A DNA stretch of 64,000 nucleotides from assembly GCF_900090295.1 (NCBI RefSeq), contig NZ_LT607753.1, positions 5,146,001 to 5,210,000 on the forward strand. The letters are read 5' to 3'. The translations under genes were made by a program, and so were the position numbers. The notes beneath the pieces were generated by a model that was not told the origin of the DNA, made no database searches, and saw only the letters and a list, made by a program, of their open reading frames with translations. Positions 44,880 through 53,182 of this stretch are shown piece after piece. How positions within the stretch are numbered: the first letter of the stretch is position 1; every line of letters starts with the position of its first letter. The stretch is from Micromonospora coxensis. Lineage in GTDB: Bacteria; Actinomycetota; Actinomycetes; Mycobacteriales; Micromonosporaceae.

Positions 44880-46514
44880 ATGGCGAAGCCGTCCCGTCGT
44901 GCCCTGCTGCTCCTCGCGGCGCTCATCCCGGCCGGCTGGGGTCTGGTCGTCGGCTGGTGGACACCGCGCGGCCCCGGCGGCAACCTCGACGCCGTCGTCT
45001 CGGTCCTGGCCAGCCTCGCCGTCGGGCTGCTCGCCGGCCGGCTGGGCCGGTCCCGTTGGGCGATGCTGGCCGCGCCGGTGCTCTTCGCGCTCGCCGTGGA
45101 ACTGGCTCGGATTCCGCTGCGCGGGCCGACCGTGGACGCCCCGCACCTGAGCGGCTTCGGCGTCGCCGCCCTGGTGCTCGGCCGAGGGCTGCACGGCCTG
45201 TTCACCCTGCTGCCGCTGCTGGTCGGGGCCGCGTACGGCGCGGGGCTGGCCCGCCGTGCCACCCGGCGGGCAGCCGCCGTGCCGCCGGTGACGGGCGCGG
45301 CGGGCGACGGCCGACAGACGCCCGAGCCGGCGACGGGCGCAGCGGACGGCAGTCGGCACACGCCCGAGCCGGCGACGTCGACCGGTGACGCCCGTGCGGC
45401 CACCGACGTGCGGACCGGTGGGCCCGCTGTCGGCGGCGCGCCAATGCGTCGCCGTCCCGGGTGGACCTGGGCGGGCCGGGTGGTGGTGGGCCTGCTCGCC
45501 GCCGTCGTCGCCCTGGTCACCGTCGCGGCGGCGGTGCCGGCGCGCACCGCCCCCGTCCCGGGCGGGATCGCCGAGCTGACCAGCGTCCGCAGCGGCGATC
45601 GCGAACTCGGGCTGACGTTGCGCGGCGCCGACCGGAACGCCCCGGTGCTGCTCTTCCTGCCCGGCGGGCCCGGCTCCTCGGAGGTCGGCTCGGTCCGCCG
45701 GCACCTCGTCGGCCTGGAACGGCACGTCGTCCTGGCCACCCTGGACCGGCGCGGCGGGGCGAGGTCCTGGGCCGCCTTCGCGCCGTCGTCGTCGTTCACC
45801 CTGGACAGCGAGGTCGCCGACGTGATCGCGGTGGTGGAGCACCTGCGGCAGCGGTTCCGGCAGGACCGGGTGTACCTGATGGGCCACTCCGGCGGCTCGC
45901 TGGTCGGGGTGACCGCCGTGCAGCGCCGCCCCGAGCTGTTCCACGCGTACGTCGGGGTCGGGCAGGCCGTCGACCTGCGGGCGGCCGACATCAGCCAGTA
46001 CGCCGACACCGTCGCCTGGGCCCGCCGCACCGGCCGTGCCGACCTGGCGGACCAGCTCACCCGCCTGGGTCCGCCGCCGTACCCGGACCTGTACACCTAC
46101 GAGCCGCTGCTGGCCAACGAGGCCGGGGCGTTCGACTTCGACCGCACCGGCAACGCCGAGGGCCGCGACGGGGTGGCGGAGAACCTGGACGTGCCGGAGT
46201 ACACCCTGCTGGAGAAGGCGCACGCGCTCAGCGGCAACCTCGACGGCTGGGACGTGCTCTACCCGCAGCTCCAGCAACTCGACCTGCGCCGGGATGTGCG
46301 CCGGCTCGACGTGCCGGTGTACCTCGTGGACGGGGCCCACGAGGTGCCCGGCCGGCTCGCCCTGACCCGCGAGTGGTACGCAAGGCTGGAGGCGCCCCGC
46401 AAGGAGCACGTCGTCCTCGACGGGGCCGGGCACCGATCCCTGTTCCAGCGGCCCGGCCCCGTCACCGACCTGCTGACCCGGATGCTCACCGAGACCCGCG
46501 GCCCCGGCGTCTGA
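44880..46514 (+). CDS. Membrane-anchored alpha/beta hydrolase
   Basis: 544 residues. The N-terminal 125 residues form about four membrane spans. A linker (about 130-185) holds two copies of a T-G-A-A...TPEPA unit, followed by a further span (VVVGLLAAVVALVTVAAAV, about 200-218). The C-terminal hydrolase domain (about 230-540) has the oxyanion segment FLPGGPGSSE, the nucleophile elbow MGHSGGSLVG and the terminal His in GAGHRSLFQ. Similar to proline-iminopeptidase-type hydrolases, and probably faces outside. ATG at 44880 has GGTGAGG 5 bp upstream; GTG at 44874 is possible. Substrate unknown. Confidence 0.78.
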   Translation: MAKPSRRALLLLAALIPAGWGLVVGWWTPRGPGGNLDAVVSVLASLAVGLLAGRLGRSRWAMLAAPVLFALAVELARIPLRGPTVDAPHLSGFGVAALVLGRGLHGLFTLLPLLVGAAYGAGLARRATRRAAAVPPVTGAAGDGRQTPEPATGAADGSRHTPEPATSTGDARAATDVRTGGPAVGGAPMRRRPGWTWAGRVVVGLLAAVVALVTVAAAVPARTAPVPGGIAELTSVRSGDRELGLTLRGADRNAPVLLFLPGGPGSSEVGSVRRHLVGLERHVVLATLDRRGGARSWAAFAPSSSFTLDSEVADVIAVVEHLRQRFRQDRVYLMGHSGGSLVGVTAVQRRPELFHAYVGVGQAVDLRAADISQYADTVAWARRTGRADLADQLTRLGPPPYPDLYTYEPLLANEAGAFDFDRTGNAEGRDGVAENLDVPEYTLLEKAHALSGNLDGWDVLYPQLQQLDLRRDVRRLDVPVYLVDGAHEVPGRLALTREWYARLEAPRKEHVVLDGAGHRSLFQRPGPVTDLLTRMLTETRGPGV

Positions 46515-46615
46515 CCGCGCCGGCGGCGGTGACCGTCGCCGCCGGCGGCGAGTCGGGCCGGATCACCGCAGGCGATCACGGTTCGACGGGACGGCGGTGG
46601 CCGGATCGTCTCGCG

Positions 46616-46621
46616 TAGGGT
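46616..46621 (+). promoter_or_regulatory. -10 hexamer TAGGGT of a leaderless promoter
   Basis: TAGGGT lies 7 bp before the GTG of the asparaginase gene, which has no Shine-Dalgarno sequence. Confidence 0.5.
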
Positions 46622-46628
46622 CGCCGGC

Positions 46629-47618
46629 GTGAGCATCGCCCTCTTCACCCTCGGCGGGACCATCGCGATGGCCGGGGTCGGCCCGGGGGAGCGGCCGGTG
46701 GTCACCCGGCTGACCGGGGCGGACCTGCTCGCCGCCGTACCCGGGCTCGACAGCGTCGGCGAGGAGCTGGACGTGCGCGACGCGCTCGCCGTACCCAGCG
46801 CCGACCTGACGTACCGGCGGCTGCTGGATGTGGTCGACGCCGCGTCGCAGGCGGTGGCCGGCGGCGCGACCGGCGTCGTCGTCACCCAGGGCACCGACAC
46901 CCTGGAGGAGACCGCGTACCTGGCCGACCTGGTCTGGCCGCACGCCGCGCCGCTGGTCGTCACCGGCGCCATGCGCAACGCCACCCTGGCCGGGGCCGAC
47001 GGCCCGGCCAACCTGCTCGCGGCGGTCCGGGTCGCCGCGTCCGCCGAGGCCCGCGACCTGGGGGTGCTGGTCGTCGCCAACGACGAGATCCACGCCGCCC
47101 GCTGGGTCCGCAAGACCCACAGCACCAGTACGGCCACCTTCGCCTCCCCGAACGCCGGGCCGCTCGGCCACGTCGCGGAGGGACGGGTACGCCTGCTCAC
47201 CCGGCCGCCCCGGCACGCGCCGCTGCCGCCGGTGGATCCGGCGCGGCTGGACGCCACCCGGGTCGCCCTGCACACCGTCACCCTCGACGACGACGGCTGG
47301 CTGCTCGACGGGCTGGCCGACCGCCGGCACGGCCTGGTCGTCGCCGGGTACGGGGTGGGGCACGTGCCGTCCGCGCTCGCCCCGGTGCTCGGCGCGCTCA
47401 CCGATCGGATGCCGGTGGTGCTGACCTCCCGCACCGGCGCCGGCCCGGTGCTGCGGCACACCTACGGCGCGGTCGGCTCGGAGACCGACCTGCAACGGCG
47501 GGGCCTGGTCAACGGCGGGCTGCTCGACCCGTACAAGGCGGTGGTGCTGCTGCGGACGCTGCTCGCCGCCGGCGCGGGACGCGACGAGGTGGCCGCCGCC
47601 TTTGCCCGGCACGGCTGA
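46629..47618 (+). CDS. L-asparaginase family amidohydrolase
   Basis: 329 residues, typical type I/II asparaginase length. The first catalytic Thr is in FTLGGTIAM (about residues 6-14), the second in VVTQGTDTLEETAY (TDT, about 87-100); a SxxNATLAG segment and the C-terminal domain HTVTLDDDGW...VVAGYGVGHVP follow. Hydrolyses asparagine (or glutamine) to ammonia. No signal peptide, so probably cytoplasmic. GTG start, leaderless. Confidence 0.87.
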   Translation: MSIALFTLGGTIAMAGVGPGERPVVTRLTGADLLAAVPGLDSVGEELDVRDALAVPSADLTYRRLLDVVDAASQAVAGGATGVVVTQGTDTLEETAYLADLVWPHAAPLVVTGAMRNATLAGADGPANLLAAVRVAASAEARDLGVLVVANDEIHAARWVRKTHSTSTATFASPNAGPLGHVAEGRVRLLTRPPRHAPLPPVDPARLDATRVALHTVTLDDDGWLLDGLADRRHGLVVAGYGVGHVPSALAPVLGALTDRMPVVLTSRTGAGPVLRHTYGAVGSETDLQRRGLVNGGLLDPYKAVVLLRTLLAAGAGRDEVAAAFARHG

Positions 47619-47685
47619 CCGGCGGCGACGCCCACCGGGACGGTGGAGCGCCCGCCCGGCGACCGGGCCAGCGCGGCCGGCTCCG

Positions 47686-47691
47686 TAGACT
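47686..47691 (+). promoter_or_regulatory. -10 hexamer TAGACT of a leaderless promoter
   Basis: TAGACT lies 8 bp before the ATG at 47700. Confidence 0.45.
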
Positions 47692-47699
47692 CGCCGCCG

Positions 47700-47942
47700 A
47701 TGAGTGGCGAGCGACGACCCCTGGCGGACCGGCCGTTGACCGAGCCGCACCCGTCGCGGCTGCCGCCCGAGCACCCCGACCGGGCGCGGATCCTCGCCGC
47801 GCACGCCGCCGCGCTGGCCGCCGGGGAGGCCGGCTACCTCGACCCGTCCACCGGGCTCTTCGTGCTCAGCGCCGCCTTCCTCGCCCGCCGGGGCACCTGC
47901 TGCGGCCGGGGCTGCCGGCACTGCCCGTACGTCGACGACTGA
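47700..47942 (+). CDS. DUF5522 small Cys-rich protein
   Basis: 80 residues. The C-terminal part GTCCGRGCRHCPY has four Cys and a His, likely a metal or Fe-S site. The middle has GYLDPSTGLFVLSAAFLA, the DUF5522 hallmark (GY-DP-TG..V.T..YL.). Family function unknown. ATG at 47700 with a leaderless -10. Confidence 0.82.
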   Translation: MSGERRPLADRPLTEPHPSRLPPEHPDRARILAAHAAALAAGEAGYLDPSTGLFVLSAAFLARRGTCCGRGCRHCPYVDD

Positions 47943-48059
47943 CGGGCGGGGTCGGTTAACCGGGTGACCGACCGGGGCCTGTCCACCTAGGTTGGCGCTG
48001 CCGGGCCGTCGGCCCGGTGACGGTCGTGGCGGCCGTCCGACCGGCGGCAGGTGGCGTCC

Positions 48060-49352
48060 GTGACCGAGCAACTCGCCTCCCCACCGCCCGCGGCGCGCGT
48101 GCCGTTGTGGCGGCACCGGGACTTCGCCCTCTTCTGGGGCGGCCAGACGGCCGGTGAACTCGGCATCCGCGTCAGCGGGGTGGCGCTGCCACTGATCGCC
48201 GCCGACACCCTCGGCGCCGGTGTCCTCCAGGTCTCCCTGCTGACTTCCCTGGCCTGGCTGCCGTACCTGCTCCTCTCGCTGCCCGCGGGGCTGCTCGTCG
48301 ACCGGGTAAATCCGCGGCGGCTGATGGTCGGGTGCGACCTGGGGCGGGCCGCGCTGATGCTCGCGGTGCCGGTGGCCGCCCTGCTCGGCCACCTCACCCT
48401 GCCCCTCCTGTACGCCGTGGTCGGGCTATCCGGGGCGCTGACCGTGCTGTTCACCGTGGCGTACAAGACCGTCCTGCCGCGCCTGGTGGCGCCGGAGCAG
48501 CTGGTGGCGGGCAACGCCCGGCTCTCCGTCAGCCAGGACGCCGCCCAGCTCGTGGGACCGACCGTCGGCGGGGCGCTGACCGGGCTGGTCGGCGGGGCCC
48601 GGACCGTCGTCGGCACCGCGCTCACCTTCGTGGTCAGCGCGGTGACGCTGCTGCTCGTCCGGCTGCCGGCGCAGGCGGAGCCCGCCGCGTCGGCGCGCGT
48701 CCCGGCGCGGGCCGCGCTGACCGAGGGGCTGGGATTCGTCCGGCGGCACCCGATCCTGCTGCGGATCCTGGCCTGCGTCACCACGTCCAACTTCTTCGCC
48801 GTCGCCACGCAGTCGCTGGAGGTCGTCTACCTCGTCCGCGAGCTGGACGCCTCCCCGGCGGTGGTCGGTGCGGTGTTCTCCCTCGGCGCGGTCGGGGGAC
48901 TGGTCACCGGCGCGCTCGCCGACCGGATCTCCCGCCGGATCGGCTCGGCCCGGGTGATCTGGGTGGCGATGGCCGTACCCGGTCCGCTCTACCTGCTCGT
49001 CCCGCTGGCCCGGCCTGGCTGGGGGCTGCTGCTCTACGCCGTCGGCCTCGCCGCGTTCTCCGCCAACGCGGTGCTGTTCAACATCGCCATCCTGTCGTAC
49101 CGGCAGCGGGTGACCCCGCCGGAGCTGCTCGGCCGGGTCACCGCCGCGTTTCTGTGGATCTGCTTCGGGGCGGTCCCGCTGGGCGCGCTGTTCGGCGGCA
49201 CGCTGGGCAGCGGGTGGGGGCTGCGGCCGGCGCTGGTGGTCTGCGCGCTGGGGACGTGGAGCGCCGCGCTCTGGGTGGTGTGCTCTCCACTGCGGAGGAT
49301 GCGCGACCTCCCGATCGATGACCAGGCAGGGACGAGAAGCTGGGAGCGGTGA
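48060..49352 (+). CDS. MFS exporter (EntS/macrolide-efflux type)
   Basis: 430 residues with about 12 spans. RHRDFALFWGGQTAGELG at the start, the LPAGLLVDRVNPRRLMVGCDLGRA motif after span 2 (cited in outline) and QDAAQLVGPTVGGAL in span 5 mark the MFS_3/EntS type, which includes siderophore and drug exporters. GTG 48060 has GGCAGG about 8 bp upstream and is chosen over GTG 48051. No siderophore genes are nearby, so the substrate is open. Confidence 0.83.
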   Translation: MTEQLASPPPAARVPLWRHRDFALFWGGQTAGELGIRVSGVALPLIAADTLGAGVLQVSLLTSLAWLPYLLLSLPAGLLVDRVNPRRLMVGCDLGRAALMLAVPVAALLGHLTLPLLYAVVGLSGALTVLFTVAYKTVLPRLVAPEQLVAGNARLSVSQDAAQLVGPTVGGALTGLVGGARTVVGTALTFVVSAVTLLLVRLPAQAEPAASARVPARAALTEGLGFVRRHPILLRILACVTTSNFFAVATQSLEVVYLVRELDASPAVVGAVFSLGAVGGLVTGALADRISRRIGSARVIWVAMAVPGPLYLLVPLARPGWGLLLYAVGLAAFSANAVLFNIAILSYRQRVTPPELLGRVTAAFLWICFGAVPLGALFGGTLGSGWGLRPALVVCALGTWSAALWVVCSPLRRMRDLPIDDQAGTRSWER

Positions 49353-49488
49353 CCTACCGCAATACACGACGCGCGTTTGTCCGGATCGATGCCTGTACGT
49401 GCTGACAGTTTGTACACGAGCCTTTACGCAGCGACCTGTCGATCTCTACAGTTCCCTGGCTGTCCATGGACGAACACGGGGGACCGTC

Positions 49489-52400
49489 ATGACTGTGTCG
49501 TGGAGACGTCATGCCTTCATCTGGCTGACGTCGATCAGTGCTGTCGTCTCCGGCACCGGATTCGTGGCCGAGGTGCCCGCCGCCAGTGCCGCCCCAGGAC
49601 CGTCCGAGCAGGCTGCCTGCGTCACCGAGGCGCCGGACGAGGCGGCGGCGGCCAGGCTTGCCGCGCGGTGCGGCCGTGCCGTCGAGGTGCTCAGCGAGCG
49701 CACCGAGTACGCGCAGGTCACCGTCGGCCCGGACGGTGTCCGGAAGTTGGTGGCCTCCGTCGCACCGCAGCGGGTACGCCGCGCCAACGGCACGTGGGCT
49801 GCCATCGATCCGAGCCTGCGGCCCAAGGACGGCAGGCTGGTCCCCGCCGCGTCCCTCGCCGACGTGTCGTTCTCCACGGGCGGCACCGGGCCACTGGTCA
49901 CCTGGCGGGAAGCCGGCTCCAGCTTCACCCTCGAATGGCCGCTGGGTCCGCTGCCGGCGCCCCGGGTGGACGGCGCCACCGCGGTGTACCCGTCCGTCCT
50001 CAAGGACGTCAACCTGCACGTGACCGCGACTGCTGAGGGCTATACCCACGTGGTGGAGGTGCTCACCCCGGAGGCGGCGGCGCAGCCGGCGATCCGCGCG
50101 CTCCGCTTCCGCACCGGTGGGGACATGAAGGTCACCCGGGACGCGACCGGAACCGTGCGGCTCGCCACTGCCGGCGGCGTGCCGGTGGCCAACTCCGCGC
50201 CGGCCAGGATGTGGGACTCGTCCACGGACCCGTCCCGGGCCGGCGAGGTGCTGGCCTCGGCAGAGGCACGCGGCCTCGCCGTCCCGGCCGGCGAGCGGGC
50301 CACTGCCGAGGAGGCGGCGGTCACCTCCCGCAGCGCCCGCGTCGGTGTGGCGCTCTCCGGAGCGGAGCTCACCATCACGCCCGATGCGAAGTTGATGGCC
50401 GATCCCGGCCTCACATACCCGATCTTCATCGACCCGGAGTTCGAGAAGCAGCGGTCGAAGTGGGCGTACGCGACCAGCAACGGGGAGAACAACGACACCA
50501 CTGTGGCCCGGGTCGGGCGGCAGCCGTACCCCGAGGGTGGGAACGGGGAGCGGTACCACTCCTTCTACGACTTCCCGATCAGTGGGCTCAAGGGCAAGCA
50601 GATCCTCGGCAGCACGGTGCGGATCACCCTCGACCACTCGTGGTCCTGCACGCCGACCTGGGTCCACGCGTACCGGACGAGCGCCATCACGGTGGCCAGT
50701 GGCGGCCGGATGGGCTGGACCACTCGCCCACTGCCGTCGAACCACCTGGACGCATGGGAGGGCAGCGCCAACGAGGCGGGCGGCTGCGGCAGTGTCCAAC
50801 CCGACGTCGATGCCGAGTTCGCCAGCGAGGCGTTCCGCAACGACCTTCAGTACGCGGTCAACAAGGCGTGGCCCACCTACACCGTTGGCCTGTGTGCCTG
50901 CAACGACGCCGGGGAGGGGGAGGACCTCGAGAGCCGATGGAAGAAGTTCTACACCGACAAGGCGTGGATCGAGGTCACGTACAACTCGAAGCCGAGCGTG
51001 CCGACCAAACTCACCACGTCCGACCAGGCGTGCGGGGCGACGATCGGCACCGCGTCCCCGGTGTTCGAGGCCTTCTACGGGGACGCGGACGGCACCGGGG
51101 ACAGCCTGACCGGCTACTTCGAGTACATGTTCATCGGTTACAGCGGCGTCGGTACCAAGACCGGGCAGACCAAGCCGGGCAACAGCTTCGGCGACTCCGG
51201 CATCGTCAGTCTGGGGAGCCTGGCCGAGGGCAGAACCTACCAGTGGCGGGTCCAGACCCGGGACAAGGCCGGCTCCTACTCCGACTGGTCCGGTTGGTGC
51301 AGCTTCACCGTCGACCTGGACAAGCCGCTGCCGCCGGCCGTCAGCTCCACCGACTACCCGGCCGACGGAGTCGCCCACGGCGGCCCAGGTATCGCGGGTA
51401 CGTTCACCTTCGCCCCCAGGTCCACGGACGTGGCCAAGCACGTCTACGGATGGAGCGGTCAGGCCGGTCCCCTCACCACCATCGTCGCGGGTTCCCGGAA
51501 TACGGTGACGTTGACGCCGCCGCGGTTCGGATTCAACGTGCTCGAGGTCTACAGCATCGACGGCGCCAACAAGCAGAGTGACACCACCCGCTACAAGTTC
51601 CTGGTCGAGGCGCCGTCTGCGCCGATCGCCCACTGGCCGCTCGACAGGGTCGACTCCCATGACCTCAAGGAGGCGTCCGGCGGGCCCAGCCTCACTGTGA
51701 ACGGCACCGAGGCATGGGCCGAGAACAGCCGGATCTACGGTGACGCCACGCCCTCCTTCAACCTGGACACTCATCTGGCCGCGAACGTGCCGTTGGACAC
51801 GGCGAAGTCTTTCGGTGTAGCGGTGTGGGTCAATCTCGGTGATGCCACCCGTGAAGACCCCGAGCCGGTTCTGTCGCCGGGAAACTGGACGGCCGTGAGC
51901 AAGTTCGGCACGAAGGTGAGTGGGTTCTATCTCGGCTACCGTCTGTCCAACGGGCCCCGATGGAGCTTCATGATGCCGGGGGCTGACGCCGCAAGCAGCG
52001 TCAATACTTTTGTCGCGGTGGAGTCACCGATCACCTTGACCACAAAGGACGTGGGCAAGTGGGCACATCTCGCCGCCTCCTATGATGCGGCGACCCGCGA
52101 AATGGTCCTCTACGTGAACGGGAAGCGCGTCGCCTCCGGCGTCCGTCCAGCCGCCGGTTGGAATGCCGGCGGTCCGGTGGTCATCAGTGGGGCACAGTGG
52201 TCGGAGAACCCGACGGATCCGACTCAGATCGCGGACCACTGGCTCGGTCATATCACCGACGTCCGACTCTGGAACCGGGCGCTCACCCAGGACGACCTGA
52301 CCGGCACCGACGTGAACCCGGAAATGGGGACCGAGGCGGTTCCCGGCATCATCCAGCCGATCCAGGTGGCGAACTGGGACTTCAGCGGTGGGCTCGATTC

Positions 52401-53091
52401 CGCCTGCGGCTCGGCGGCGAGTTACGACTACTGGGGGCGCTCCCTCGACCTCTACGGCTGCACCGATCCCTACTCGGAGAGCCAGACCGTCGGGTACACC
52501 GGTGACGGCTACGACGACAGTGAGGCGCTGTGGTTCAACACTGCCCAGCCGGATGGCTGGGGCGGCACGTCGACCAGAACCGGGTACGCCGCCACCACCG
52601 ATCCGGTGGTCAACACCGGGCAGTCGTTGACGGTCTCCGCCGCCGTCCGCGTCCGTGAACTCAACGGACAGGAGCAGGTCTTCGTCCGACAAGGCGCAGG
52701 CAACGCCCAGGAGGGGGCCGTCAAGCTGTACATGGAACAGAACGGCAACCTGAGGTTCGCGGTGCTCACCCCTGACGGTGCGGGTGGCGTGAGTTGGGCG
52801 GCGGCCGTGTCGGACAGCCCCGTGACCGCAGCTACCGTTCAGGCGAAGGAATGGGTCCACCTCACCGGTGTATTCGACGTCGGAACAGGCGAGGTGCGCC
52901 TGTACGTCGACGGTCGACCCCAAGCCGCTCGAGGCGTCGGCGCCGTCGGCAAGGCATCGTCTCACCCACTGTTCGTCGGAAGCGTCTCCGGCGTGAACAG
53001 CTTCCTCCTGGGCGACATCGACCAGATCAAGGTCTACGCCGGCGCGATGAACGATCGCGAAGCGGCGGCCCTCTACCGCGATTCTCGGTGA
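49489..53091 (+). CDS. Secreted LamG-like (concanavalin-fold) giant protein
   Basis: 1200 residues. A signal peptide ends near residue 35 (PAASAA). About 50-310 form a domain usual in actinobacterial partners of RHS proteins (RVRRANGTWAAIDPSLRP, GLTYPIFIDPEF). About 330-510 form a DNRLRE-like beta domain (SKWAYATSNGENNDTTVARVG). Fibronectin-like segments span about 510-720. Two LamG-like domains follow at about 720-930 (HWPLDRVDSHDL ... MVLYVNGKRVASG ... DVRLWNRALTQDDL) and 960-1200 (VRLYVDGRPQAARG ... IDQIKVYAGAMNDREAAALY). It precedes the RHS toxin gene in the same orientation, so it is probably secreted with or bound to it. Its true role is unknown. Confidence 0.82.
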   Translation: MTVSWRRHAFIWLTSISAVVSGTGFVAEVPAASAAPGPSEQAACVTEAPDEAAAARLAARCGRAVEVLSERTEYAQVTVGPDGVRKLVASVAPQRVRRANGTWAAIDPSLRPKDGRLVPAASLADVSFSTGGTGPLVTWREAGSSFTLEWPLGPLPAPRVDGATAVYPSVLKDVNLHVTATAEGYTHVVEVLTPEAAAQPAIRALRFRTGGDMKVTRDATGTVRLATAGGVPVANSAPARMWDSSTDPSRAGEVLASAEARGLAVPAGERATAEEAAVTSRSARVGVALSGAELTITPDAKLMADPGLTYPIFIDPEFEKQRSKWAYATSNGENNDTTVARVGRQPYPEGGNGERYHSFYDFPISGLKGKQILGSTVRITLDHSWSCTPTWVHAYRTSAITVASGGRMGWTTRPLPSNHLDAWEGSANEAGGCGSVQPDVDAEFASEAFRNDLQYAVNKAWPTYTVGLCACNDAGEGEDLESRWKKFYTDKAWIEVTYNSKPSVPTKLTTSDQACGATIGTASPVFEAFYGDADGTGDSLTGYFEYMFIGYSGVGTKTGQTKPGNSFGDSGIVSLGSLAEGRTYQWRVQTRDKAGSYSDWSGWCSFTVDLDKPLPPAVSSTDYPADGVAHGGPGIAGTFTFAPRSTDVAKHVYGWSGQAGPLTTIVAGSRNTVTLTPPRFGFNVLEVYSIDGANKQSDTTRYKFLVEAPSAPIAHWPLDRVDSHDLKEASGGPSLTVNGTEAWAENSRIYGDATPSFNLDTHLAANVPLDTAKSFGVAVWVNLGDATREDPEPVLSPGNWTAVSKFGTKVSGFYLGYRLSNGPRWSFMMPGADAASSVNTFVAVESPITLTTKDVGKWAHLAASYDAATREMVLYVNGKRVASGVRPAAGWNAGGPVVISGAQWSENPTDPTQIADHWLGHITDVRLWNRALTQDDLTGTDVNPEMGTEAVPGIIQPIQVANWDFSGGLDSACGSAASYDYWGRSLDLYGCTDPYSESQTVGYTGDGYDDSEALWFNTAQPDGWGGTSTRTGYAATTDPVVNTGQSLTVSAAVRVRELNGQEQVFVRQGAGNAQEGAVKLYMEQNGNLRFAVLTPDGAGGVSWAAAVSDSPVTAATVQAKEWVHLTGVFDVGTGEVRLYVDGRPQAARGVGAVGKASSHPLFVGSVSGVNSFLLGDIDQIKVYAGAMNDREAAALYRDSR

Positions 53092-53098
53092 GCGGACG

Positions 53099-53127
53099 GG
53101 CTCACGCGCCCTGAGGCCGCGTGAGCC
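53099..53127 (+). terminator. Hairpin between the LamG and RHS genes
   Basis: A perfect 10-bp stem (53099-53108 with 53118-53127) and a 9-base loop begin 8 bp after the LamG stop. It may reduce read-through into the RHS gene. Confidence 0.6.
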
Positions 53128-53182
53128 GATTCGCCTCTTCCTTCCATCATCCCGCCCACCCCCTCGACGGCGGAGGTTGTCG

